Of a DNA stretch of 64,000 nt, positions 48,681-60,005 are shown piece by piece. The notes beneath the pieces are model-generated. The model did no database searches. It was not told the origin of the DNA and saw only the letters and a list, made by a program, of their open reading frames with translations. Within the stretch, counting starts at the first letter, position 1. Each line of letters begins with the position of its first letter. The stretch is from Chrysoperla carnea (Eukaryota; Arthropoda; Insecta; Neuroptera; Chrysopidae): the NCBI RefSeq assembly GCF_905475395.1, contig NC_058338.1, forward strand, positions 37,082,935-37,146,934, given 5' to 3'. Made by a program: the position numbers and the translations under genes.

Positions 48681-49199
48681 ATGACAATTTATATTTCGTT
48701 TCGAAAGTACATTCATATTAAGAAAAACTATTCGTTAGTATCAATTCATTAAAATTAGTAAAATGCCATTAAAGAACTATTTTACTCAATTTAAAAAATT
48801 GAAAGGTGTTAAGCTCACCGCTCTCTTGCATAGCCCATACCAATCATTTATTCTTTAAAATGACTAATATTAAAATTCTTGCATATTTTCAAATGTATAA
48901 TAAATAAAAGTTTAAAGTAAATTTAGAGGTGAAAACAGACCTATTAATTTGAGAGAACATACAGTTTTAAAAAGTTAATTTTCTGCTTGTGTTTTGATGT
49001 TAAAGTGAAAAGATATATTTATTTATTATATCTTGTGATTTTGCCAAAATTTACACTAGGTACTAACTAGTCGTGAACGATATATGACTATAATTACATG
49101 CGTCGATTAAATTTTAAATTATAACTTATAAATTTACTTCAATTAACTTAAATACTTGACTAGTTATACTTTTTTTTCTATTATGTTTTAACTACACTT

Positions 49200-49440
49200 G
49201 GCGTCAAAACAAAACTTTTGACAAAAATTATCAAAAACTTCCAAAATATGTCGTTTTTTGAGATTCCTCCATAAGAGCCAATGTATTTTATATCGATTTT
49301 TAATGACTTTTTTCTTAAAAATTTGCACGGTTACCTAAGCTGAAATTTTAACCACATATTCTTTGAGTAAAAGACTACCTACAAACAAATTTTGAGCCTT
49401 TAAATCAAACATTGTTGTCATGCTCATACATCCTTAACAT
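49200..49440 (-). repeat. Inverse copy of the 21945-22172 repeat
   Basis: Matched in reverse complement to 21945-22172 with small indels. The outer edge reads CATGCTCATACATCCTTAA on the + strand, meaning TTAAGGATGTATGAGCATG on the other. TTAA at the edge fits the target-site idea for this family. Confidence 0.65.
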
Positions 49441-51870
49441 TTGTTTTTATGCTTAAACGGTAGATGGATGATATGTTAAAAAAAAAACACCCTTTTTAAA
49501 ACAATTCAATTATTTGCAAATTTTCAACATCCTTATCTCCAAAAAATCTAATATGGATAATCTAAAACTCATTCACATGCTTGTTTGCTCTGTTTTTATG
49601 ACACGGAGTGTACATTGTAGTTTTTGAATATGACAGTAATGCATATTTTTCAACTAAAAACAAATTCTTAATTATGTAAGCTGTGGGCAATTTAGAGAAA
49701 ATAATAAGATTTTATTAAAATGTCTAAATAAAGGATAAATTCGGCAGTGTTCAAATTGTCTTTCAGAGCGTATTTTGGTCAAAACAGCTTGTACATTGAA
49801 TTTTGACAACTGCCAAATCATTGAATTTCTTGTAAAATATTTTTTGTGTCCTAATGCTTCAAAGTTATCAGAAAATTCTAAAATAATTTTTCTTATATTT
49901 TAAACAACCCTTGAAACAAAGCGATGAAAGATTGAACAAATTTTCTCTGGACAAAATTTTCGTATTAAAAAACTACAAATTACAAACATTCGAATGCGTT
50001 TTTGATTATTCCGAAAAACCATTTTTTTCGGTAATACGGATTTTTAGAATTTCATAAATATTTAAATTTTTTTAAAGGTTGTATTTTTTTTTTGCTGAGG
50101 AGTGTATTTAAATAAAAATTAAATTATGTTTGAAAAATTTTAACTATGATAAGTTAATGCTTAGCTTGAATGGTGTATTTAGGAAGCTTCAAAAGTTGCG
50201 TGAGACATTTAATCATACGATGCTTATTATTACCGCATTTATAAAATTATTATAATTTTATCATTAAAACTAAAAAAAAGAGTATACAACTAAAAATAAC
50301 TTTTGTAGAAAAATCATTAATTTAACAAACTTTAAATAAACGCTAATAATGCTTTATTCATTTAAAATCAACTGTGGTAGAATGATGATGCATTTAACTT
50401 ACTGGTGAAAATTAAACTTATACTGTATAGTGGACAATGGATGTATAGTTTTCATTTAATCGCTATCAAAAGTGAACGGTTTCTTTAAAATAATTGGTGT
50501 ATTATTCAAGAGGTTTTTGCTAAGTATTCTAAGGCTAGGAAGTAAACAGAAAATATTTGAACACCAAAACAAGTAATAATTTTCTCTGTAAGAACTTAAT
50601 ACTACTAATTTTAATCTATAATACCTCTTAGGTCGTTTTGTAGTTAACCAATCAAAAAATAACTTGCAGAGTTTGTGAGGAACATCATGTTCTGACATCA
50701 GATTGGAGCTAGTTCTTCGTGTTTCTTTAATAGCCAATAAGAATTAAGAAACATAGACTAAAATCAATTATTTTAGGGAATTTTATTGGATTCATGCCAA
50801 TTTACGGTTATTCTTATCGATTACCGATACAAAACTGATATAGAAATACTAGGGGGCAATTTTTTATGGTAGAGATGCAATTAGGACAAAACTATATTTA
50901 AATTTAAATTAGTTAAAAGTGTTAAATTTTTATGATTTTCGTCCAATGTTGCTAAATGTATACTTTAGCGTGTACTGGAAAATATTTGGCAATTTGGTAA
51001 GCTATCAATCAATAGCACACCATGTACTGATTTAATTAATAGCAAAATAGTGACAATAATTGTTTATTTAATTGCATTTTAATACTCATTCAAATACACA
51101 ATAACAATTTATTTTATATTTATTATTATCTATCTATAACTGCAGCATATGAATCACAATGAATGCCACCTAAATACACAATGAATAAGGTAGGCCCTGT
51201 GGGAGGATTATACCAATAATCTATCAACTAAAATACCGCATCTCCCCAAAAAAATGATCAATTTTTATTTTGTATTATTATGTAATGTAAACATTACACT
51301 GTACTATTACTAGTAGGTATTATTAAACAGAAAATCCTCCCCTACAACATCACTTTTCCATCACTGTTGGATCTACACAATAATAAATTGAACTGTTCAA
51401 ATAATTTCCTAGATGCATTATTATGATCTGTAATGTGTTACTTTTAAATAAAATAAATAGCATAACATAAAATTATTTGATTTCTGATTTATAGATACTA
51501 GGGGCAAGCAGAGTATTTAAGGCTGGGAATTTTAGAAGCTGTTGTTTTTCTCTTCGAAAATTTTTATATTCGTGCACTTGTTTCTTAGGAAGTCTAGAAA
51601 GTTTCTTGCTTTGTGGAAAGTTTAAATTGATGAAAATTTATTGTGAACGCTATTAAAACAAGCTATTCATGTGAGAGCGACACTTATGATTTAAAATTTC
51701 TGTAATAATAGACCAAAAATGATTTCTGTAATAGTGTTCTATTTTTGAACGCAAGGGCTTAAAACTTCGGAACTCAACAATATTCCGGGTCCATAAAATT
51801 CGCGGCCTATTTTTTCCGATTACCCAAACAGGGATGTGTAGCTTAAAGGTTTAATTCTTGCTTTCTAAAT
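49441..51870. other. Gene-free AT-rich stretch
   Basis: Apart from the family G copy, no gene, clear repeat end or conserved motif is visible. Confidence 0.35.
50636..50732 (+). repeat. Dispersed repeat family G, copy 2
   Basis: It shares TAGTTAACCAATCAAAAAAT, TTGCAGAGTTTG and CATCATGTTCTGACATCAGA with 26180-26290, in the same orientation. The spacing is shortened by a 14-base gap after AATAACTT. The 93-codon - strand frame across it is a by-product of the repeat. Confidence 0.65.
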
Positions 51871-51949
51871 CCCCAATTTCTATTATGTATTATAATAAAA
51901 ATTATGTATTATATATTATATATATATATATATAAAATAGAAATTGGGG
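51871..51949. repeat. Perfect 14-bp inverted repeat around an AT loop (hairpin)
   Basis: CCCCAATTTCTATT at 51871-51884 is exactly inverted as AATAGAAATTGGGG at 51936-51949. The 51-nt loop is made of ATTATGTATTATA repeats and a (TA)n run. The arms extend weakly outward (TAAAT and TTTTA). It could extrude as a cruciform or fold as an RNA hairpin; it may be a very short foldback element. Confidence 0.85.
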
Positions 51950-54650
51950 CTTTTAATGGAAAAAGTTTTGTCGTACAAATGAATGATAAAACAGGGGAAG
52001 TGAGGTAGAAGCATTTGAAGAAATACATGAAAAGTAAAGGACGAAAAGATACCTAAAAATTAGAAAGTGAAAAGAACTACTTTGGAGTACTTTTCGGAAC
52101 CAAGCAAAAGGTTATATTGTGATTTGTGATGTGATATGTGAGCTGTCGCTGAATCCATAATTCCTTGTCTTGAGTTGACGAATGCAGAGTAGAACACAAT
52201 TGTAAACGTTGCCAACACAACTGAAATGTTTTAAAAATGTGCTCCTCAATTAGATATTTCCATTTTGTCCTTGGAAAAACCGGAAAAATTGACATATTAA
52301 GTATAATTAATATTTCTCCAAAAATTTTGTGATTTTCCTTTCAGCAAAAAATAGGAAATTAATAATGAATGTCACTTTTTAATACATAATTAATTTTTTT
52401 CTTTGCTAAAAGAATGTTTCTCAATAGAAAGTTAAATGCAAGCCGATTGTTTTTACTGTTCTCGTTGATCTACAAGGGGTGTGAGGGATGTATTGAAACA
52501 GCGTTTAGATCTTTTCGTAATATACCTTTCAATAATAACGTAATTCGACCAATTATGTGTCTCCACTCTCCATGCATGTAATAAATGGCTAGAATGTATA
52601 TGTCTAAATTATTTAAATTTACATCGTATAAAATCTAATTCAAACATTCTCAATAAAAATGTACGAAAATTGAATAGCATAAAAACTTACTTCCTTCAGG
52701 AACTGGTCGAACTTCCTTAAGGAAATTTATTGTATTTTTAAATGACCCTATACTACTTTTTGTTACAGTAATTTATGTTCGAACACAATGCAACGTGCGG
52801 TTAATAACACTAATAGTTATCGACTTTGTATTTAGGTATAATATCAATTACACAATATTGATTTAAAATAGTAATAAATTGTGTGAAATTTTCATTGTAC
52901 AGTATGTGGTATATGTATTATTTGGTCTAGTGTCCGGCGGAGTATTTGACAGTATTTTCAAATCATCTGGAAATTTTAGAACCTTTTGTCAAAGTCAGGG
53001 CGGAGGTAAAATTTTTGTTTGCAAGATAAAAATTGGTGAATATTCATTGAAGAAGATATTTAAATAGGAAAATAGTGGAAAAAATGCAAAAATTATTTTG
53101 TTCGATACTCCACAACCTATATAGGATCTGCAAAGCGTGATGATAGGATCCAGGCTGCATCAGCATTGATTTATCAAGTCTTGGTTTGCCAGCCTTGTCT
53201 TACCAATGGTGGGCAAGCATTGGCTTACTGTACCTTAGAATTGCAGTCCTGGCTCACGTTTTGACCAAGATTTATGACTCCAAGTTGTTGTTAACAAATA
53301 TTAACGTTTTTTGCTGTACTATGTTAGTTGAGAGAATATCCGTGTGGCCAAAGATGCTTGACGGTAGGCGGTAGAACGTTCTACTGTTTTTAGGGCCCAT
53401 ATAATAAAAACACTATTAGGTGAAATTGAAAAATAGCTTGGATGACACTGACTCCAAAAATAACAATAATTTTAACTACATTATATTATCGTTATTTTTT
53501 TACTTTTTAGTGCATATTAATTTGTTTTGGAAAAGTTTTTCTTTTGAAGCCGGTTTCCTTTTTTTAAATGCTTTTTTTATGTTCGATTATCAACTAAGAG
53601 CAGTTCTCTACAATGAAAATTTTCGTGGAGGAAAAGCTAAGTGGAAGAGTTGCTAAACGTGGCCTTCACAACAACTCAAACAAACAAATACTACGCATGG
53701 CCCCCAGACCCTTATTGCATGCTTTGTCTGTGAAAAGTAAACACAACACAAAGATGAAAAAATGTACACTATATTATACAACCCTTAATATATTATATTG
53801 GTTACAAAACGAAACGAGCGACCCTCGTTGATTTTTGCTTGTCGCTTGCTTGTGTAAATATATGTTGTGAAATTTTATTAGAATGCATGTTGAAAAGGGA
53901 TGTTTCATCCTAAATTAAAATTTATTACAATTTTAACAGAATAGTTTTCGACTTGTATATATGTTAACAAAGAAAAGAAATTTGTATCTACTTAACTTAA
54001 TTGTGCGTGACTGTCTTCACCTGTGTCTAAGATGATAGCTTTATTTTGAGGCTTTGCTCAACATTAATTTTGAAAAACAAATGAAATTTACAAAATTTAA
54101 AAAACACCCGAAAAATTTATCGAGTATGGTACTTTTGAAAAAATGCAGAAGGAAATTTGCCGGACACTATGACCACTTGATAATATTAATAATTATTAAA
54201 CCATTCAGCAAAAGTGAACCAAGTGTGTATTCAAAAACAAAAATGCTTAAGTACGGCATGTTCGAGGTGGTATACAAGCTCATCGGTCCGTATTTTTGTC
54301 AGAAAAAATATTTTATTGTTTAACAATTATTAATGTTATCAATTGGTCATAGTGTCCGACAAATTCCCTGCTTCGTTTATTCAGAACGATAGCTCACAAA
54401 TGACGCTATCATGCTCATTTGAAAAGGCAATCTTTTCGAAAAACATCATAGAGGAAAGTTTAATAGGCTCGTCAAAAGGAAGCCACTCACAAAGTTTCAA
54501 CTATGTATTTATCATTAAAAAAAATCCCGTAGTGTCCCACGATCTAAAAAATTAATTCCGCTTTCAAGCCCTCCAATATTTAAGTTTTGAAAGCATTTCA
54601 GAATAAGTTTACACATAGTTCAGAAAAAATTTGTTCATTAACTACATTTA
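51950..54650. other. Gene-free stretch with an inverted-repeat pair
   Basis: No gene was recognised. At 53165-53290 a GC-richer patch repeats TTGG/CTTG words (AGTCTTGGTTTGCCAGCC and so on). At 54153-54198 and 54321-54366 lies a diverged 46-bp inverted repeat with identical core CGGACACTATGACC. Open frames of 60-90 codons lack recognisable content. Confidence 0.4.
54153..54366. repeat. 46-bp inverted repeat pair (CGGACACTATGACC core)
   Basis: AAATTTGCCGGACACTATGA onward at 54153 pairs with the inverse ending at 54366 (AATTTGTCGGACACTATGA). About 41 of 46 positions match by eye. The 122-bp interior does not pair. It may be the remnant termini of a small TIR element or two inverted fragments of one repeat. 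Confidence 0.7.
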
Positions 54651-55184
54651 TTATACCTTGCATATATGTAATATGCAAGGTATACTAAGTTTAGTCCCAA
54701 GTTTGTAACGTTTAAAAATTTGATGCTATGAACAAAATTTTGATATATGTGTTCATACAATCACCTAATTAGTCCATTTCCGGTTGTCCGCCCGTCCGTC
54801 GGTACATCTGTGGACACGATAACTCAAAAACGAAAAAAGATATTAAGCTGAAATTTTTACAGCGTACTCAGGACGTAAAAAGTGAGGTCGTTGACATAGG
54901 TCAGGTCATGGAGGTTAGAGGTAGAACAAAAATTTTAAATAAAAAAAATATTCCTTATCAAAAAATAAACAACTTTTGTTTGAAACATTTTTTCGTAAAC
55001 ATCACTGTTTACCCGCGAGGGCGCAAATTAGGCGTAAATTGTATGGTATGTATTGTATGGGAATATCAGTTATGTACGTGTGACTTGTATGTATGTGTAA
55101 TGTGAAAAAGTAATCAACACTGTCTATGCATGGTATTTCAACAATTAACTCAGTCAATTGTTTGTTTTCACTTGTTTTCACTTG
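54651..55184 (-). repeat. Dispersed repeat family A, copy 5
   Basis: A near full-length copy in reverse: ATACCTTGCATATATG, then the inverted ATATGCAAGGTATAC, AAGTTTAGTCCCAAGTTTGT, GTCCGCCCGTCCGTCGG, AAGATATTAAGCTGAAATTT, the perfect palindrome GTAAACATCACTGTTTAC, CACTGTCTATGCATGGTATT and CAATTAACTCAGTCAATTG. The short frames running through it on both strands are not genes. Confidence 0.85.
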
Positions 55185-56744
55185 CATTTACATAGATGCA
55201 AGGTAACAAATCTAAGTAGTTGTATTATTTATCGCAGCGCATCAAAGTAATTTTTTCCAAATGAAACGTTTTTATAGTATTACTATAACTTACACAATCA
55301 ATAGAAGTAGTCTTTAATGTAATAATTCGGAGTGCTATTAACATTACAACCCTATACTTAAATATACTTTAAATTTGATATTCTTTTATTATAATTGTAT
55401 AGTATTTCATTTTATAAAGGACTTTTATATCAAATTATACATACATCTATAAACAAACAGACGTACATACTTTTGAAAACAAATACAATGATGAAGGTAT
55501 AAGACTTGTTAAATACGGGCTGTATTTATTCAGTAAATCATACTTACAGGGTGACATGCCACCTTTAAAAGCATCCTGCCATAGAGTAACGAGCCAACAT
55601 TATAAAAATCTGGAAATCAGAGATGTTGTGATAGTATCCTGATATATTTGAGTCTCTTATGAAAGTTCTTTTACCTTTTACCTAACATAAAATGTTCCAA
55701 GTTGTTGAGCTATCTGAGGAGAGTTGTTTTTGACATTTTTCTCAAATATTTTTACATTTTTGACAAACTGGTAATCGGAAAAGACAAGGCGCAATATGCT
55801 TTTGCAACTAAAATAATGCAACTTGCAAATACAGCGGTTTTTATATGGAAGTATTTTGATATAATAATTCTGTTTGAAAGGCTGTGAGCAGAAAAGTGAG
55901 GTGAAAAGGATTATTTCTAGGACGAAAAACCTTAAGTTCAAACCGGATGCCCTTAATATTTAGTGAGCTTCTCTCCAATATTTTATGTAGTATAATATGA
56001 ATTTTGTACATTTTAAAACCATTTTCATTCCATAATAATGTTATTATTATATTAAATTCCATTATGACATTATTAATATTAAATTTTCCATAATAATTTT
56101 AATTTATGTCTTCTGAAGTATTCTATTTCCACCACTACATTTGTTATAATATATGTGTATGAATGGAAGGGTTTTGTACCCAATAGTTTAAAATTCCTTA
56201 GAAAATAGAGATGTTAACATAAAAATCGTTGAAAAATGGGAATAGGGAAGCTTTAAGATAGCATAAATATAAAGTGATTTTGCTGGAAAAGTATACACTT
56301 AAATAAGGTCTGAAACGGACAACTATTTGCTTGGGAAATATTTTGTGCTAAAGAAAATAGATAACTTACATACGGAATCTTGTATATGCTCATTCTTGTT
56401 CGAATATTGTATTGTTCTCTATAGAGAGAGAGAGTCTCTATATAAATTTATGATGGTAAAAAATTGTTAACATACTTTGCAAATTTGAATAATGCCATTT
56501 ATTGCTATATAGTATAGTATTTATAACTGATTTATGACCAAAATATTTTCTTCCTCATACCAAAAGGTTTCATATAAAAATTGGTCCATGGCAATAAAAA
56601 AATAATTTTCATTTTTTTCTACTGACATTTACATATCCTGTATATAATTGTAATAATATGATGTGTGGTAAAATGATAAAGATTAGAGGAAGATATGGGA
56701 AATTTGCTTTGTAATAAAAAGCTAATTTATCCCTCAGAGTATTT
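55185..56744. other. Gene-free AT-rich stretch
   Basis: A CAGGGTGACATGCCACC string at 55548 resembles a mariner-type left edge but has no partner. At 56025-56105 an imperfect array of CCATAATAAT/TTATTAATATTAAAT words occurs. No gene. Confidence 0.35.
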
Positions 56745-57560
56745 TTAACCCTCAAACTAAAAAAAAAATGGGTTCTATAAGTTTGACCGCTTTATGTGCG
56801 TGACTGTCAGTGGCATCGTATGTTTCAAGTAAGAATGTAGGGTTCCTTATCCGAAAAAACTAAAAATTGGCTATGATCTTCCAAATCGACTCAGGCTTTA
56901 AAGAAAAAGGCAATTTAAAAAAGATTGTTCTTAAATATGTTTTAAATGCGAGTATAGGTTTCCGTTCTCGAACAATTTGTCAATTTGTCGAGCTTTCGCA
57001 CTTGTAAGGCTTTCGATAAACTTTGATGAACATAATGGCTTATCTGTTTTACTAAAAATATATAGAAAACCACTGTAAACAAAGAAGAATCTTTATAATG
57101 AAGCGCAAACGGTATAACTTCTGACCATGCCTGTATCGAAGGTAGAGAAGGTTAGAACCGTCCCTATTTTATTTAACATTGATTTTGTTGGCTAAGCATG
57201 TCTTACACCAAAATACTGTAGAATTTGTGTAATTTTTTTACCCCCGAACCAAAAAAGGGATGTTATAAGTTTGACCGCTATGTGTATCTGTCTATGGCAT
57301 CGTAGCGTCTAAATGAATGAAACGATTTGGATTTTTTTCCTTCGTTTGAAAAGTAATTTAATGGGGAATGTTCTTTGCTATGTTTCAAGTGCGAGTAGAA
57401 GGTTCCAGATCAACTAAAAAATAGGCGATGATCCTCAAAGTCGGTTCTTAGATACGAGAAAGTGTTCTTAGATACGTTTCAAGTGCGAGCTTAGGCTTCC
57501 GTACTCGAAAATTTTCTCGGGAGTTTTTAAATTTTGTAAATTTTACTTGTAGGTCATATA
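56745..57560 (-). repeat. Dispersed repeat family C, two further copies in reverse
   Basis: Two consecutive segments (56745-57010 and 57232-57560) each begin with CCC(C)AACC/CTCAAACTAAAAAA-like sequence. They continue with TATAAGTTTGACCGCT, GGCATCGTA and TTTCAAGTGCGAG-type blocks. They are the inverse of 41060-41710. The side-by-side arrangement at both loci suggests the family is dimeric. Confidence 0.6.
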
Positions 57561-58198
57561 TTCCCAACCTTCTCCCCTTGTAGGCCAAAAAACTACTGTT
57601 TTTCCATGTTGACCCAAAAGCTGGACTCGGCTATGCTTTTGACACGTAATATTTGCAATAAAATTGTTATATTTTGTACAATTTACAATAATATAAATGA
57701 CTCTCTGTATCTTTAAGGTATGGTAAAATATGTTATTTCATTGGAATGCGGAATATAATTTCCATTCATATCTCTAGGGTTGAAAAGGTTTACTCCCTTA
57801 CTTACTGATATCAAAGTTTGTAATAAAATTTTTCTTCCTTTTGTTAAAAAAAAAAAACTTCTGTGGTTTTAGATTAAAGTTATAAATTGTTTTGCATTCT
57901 TCATTCATTTTTTTTGTGTATGTTTTTAATTATAAAGAAAACTATAAAGAAAATAAAAAAATTCAATGATTTAATTAAATTAATATGAGGGTATGACAAT
58001 CCTCTTGCCAACTTAGAAATGTTGTCTTATGTATATCTGCTCTTTGAATCAGTTATTTGAATGTTTCTTTTAAAATAAATCGTTAGTCTTATCTCAAAGT
58101 TAACTTTACTATAAAAGGCGAGCAAACGCTTAATAACCTGAGATCTCAGTATTTTTGTTGTTGTTATTTTCAATATTTCTATATACCAAAAATCTTTG

Positions 58199-58562
58199 TA
58201 TACCATGTATATATGAAATATATCAAGGTATACTAAGTTTCGGCCCAAGTTTGTAACGCTTAAAAATATTGATACTATAAACAAAATTTTCATATAGGTG
58301 TTCATAAATTCACCTAATTAATCCATTTCCGGTTGTTCGTCCGTCTGTCAGCATGATAACTCAAAAACGAAGAGATATCGAGCTGAAATTTTTATAGCGT
58401 GGCAATTTATATAAGTCATGTCAATTGGGTCTCTTGTAAAACGTTAGAGATAAAACAAAAGTTTAAATGGAAAAAATGTTCCTCATAAAAACATAAACAA
58501 CTTTTGTTGTTTTTGAATATTTTTTCGTCTACATGACTGTTTACCCGTGAGGACGCAAATTA
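58199..58562 (-). repeat. Dispersed repeat family A, copy 6 (truncated)
   Basis: It starts ATACCATGTATATATG, continues ATATCAAGGTATACTAAG, the GTCCGTCTGTC run and GAGATATCGAGCTGAAATTT. It ends after ACTGTTTACCCGTGAGGACG, so the CAATTG end is lost. Confidence 0.8.
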
Positions 58563-59277
58563 ATTTCAAAACTTGGTGTCCATTTTCTCATAAACTATAA
58601 AAGATCGGGAGTTGAAAATTTGCAGATAGCTTCAACTAGTAGTCTTGTGAATCATTCTTGAAAAACTAAAAAAAATTCTAGAAAATTCTTTCGATACTTT
58701 TCAAAGCTCTACCTCGGAGTTCAACAATGTTTTATTTATTCGCTCACAGTAATGACATTACGATATGACTCGAGGTGTCCTAAAATACAATCCTTTCTCC
58801 TAACATTAATAATAAAAGTCACATTTCTAGGTATGTGCTATGCACTAGAGACTAATTGAATGTTTAACAAGACGAAAAAAGCATAATTGAAAATGCTAAA
58901 GTATATATAAAAAGTACATTGTTCATAATATAACCCATAAGAAGAAGACGCAACATTTCTACACGCTTGTTCATGCTGTCATTCTAGTACAGAATGATTC
59001 AGTTGTTAAGTAAAAATATGTATAGTTACCGTGCTCAATAGTGATGAAACAACAAAAGCTTGTGTTTTATGTGAATATTTGTATATGTATATTCTTATAT
59101 TGATTTAAATTGAACATTTTCATTCATTAAAAATTAATTTTATTAGTTTCTTAGCACTGCCAGTTTTTTGGTTTGCAATTCACATTTATTCCAAGAATAC
59201 TTGTGTAAAATTTCCATCGGTATAAAATTGTTCAACAGCTTATATTCCATTTTTAATGGCAGAAGCGCAAATCAATA

Positions 59278-59760
59278 CATAGTATAAAACAAAGTCGCTT
59301 TCTCTGTCCCTATGTCCCTATGTCCCTTTGTATGCTTAAATCTTTGAAACTACGCAACGGATTTTGATGCAGTTTTTTTTAATAGATAGAGTGATTCAAG
59401 AGGAAGGTTTTTATGTATAATACATCCATATTATAGTAGAGTAAGGGGTTGAAATAGGGGTTGAAAGGGATATGCTTCAAAAACTAAAAAAGTTGTGCAT
59501 CGATTAAGCTCAAATATTGACACGATATACAACCAGCTTCAAAGATCTATTGTTTTTATCTACTTTTAACCTTCGGAGGGTAGAAAGGTGTAGCGAGAAA
59601 GTGGGAAGGAATTATCGAATATTTACAAATATACCTAAGTGGGGAATCAAATAAAAGAGCATGACGTGTACATTACAAAACTGTTATCCCACGCAAGGAA
59701 ATGTGGAGGGAGGGGTGCAATTGGGGATGTTGCCCAGCAAAGCGGGTAGTTCACAGCTAG
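59278..59760 (+). mobile_element. Helitron-like non-autonomous element
   Basis: The head TATAAAACAAAGTCGCTTTC, with repeated GTCCCTAT words and TTGAAACTACGCAACGGATT, is one I recognise from many arthropod Helitron-type repeats. The 3' end TTGCCCAGCAAAGCGGGTAG then ACAGCTAG followed by T has the expected small hairpin and CTAG|T terminus. The 5' end is degraded and its exact start is uncertain. No coding capacity. Confidence 0.65.
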
Positions 59761-59787
59761 TAAAAGTATAATATAAGAATATTTTGT

Positions 59788-60005
59788 TGACCTATGTTGC
59801 TCATTTACGAACTCGATCTCACTTTTTATGTCCTGAACATGTTATAAAAATTTCAGCTTGATATCTTTTTTCGTTTATGAATTATCGTGTACACAGACGG
59901 GCAGACGGACAGCAAGATAACCGGAAATTAAATAATTATACCAAAATTTTGTTCGTAGCATCAACATTTTTAAGCGTTACAAACTTGGGACTAAACTTAA
60001 TATAA
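59788..60005 (+). repeat. Dispersed repeat family A, copy 7 (fragment)
   Basis: It starts TGACCTATGTTGCTCATTTA and runs through AGCTTGATATCTTTTTTCG, the GACGGGCAGACGGACAG run, GTAGCATCAACATTTTTAAG and ACAAACTTGGGACTAAACTT. Only the distal half of the element remains. Confidence 0.75.

Noticed and set aside
50456-50737. 93-codon - strand frame
   Set aside because: It covers the family G repeat, whose other copy at 26.2 kb has stops in the same reading.
55002-55187. Open frames on both strands around 54908-55187
   Set aside because: They run through family A copy 5; the same noncoding repeat recurs seven other times without a conserved frame.
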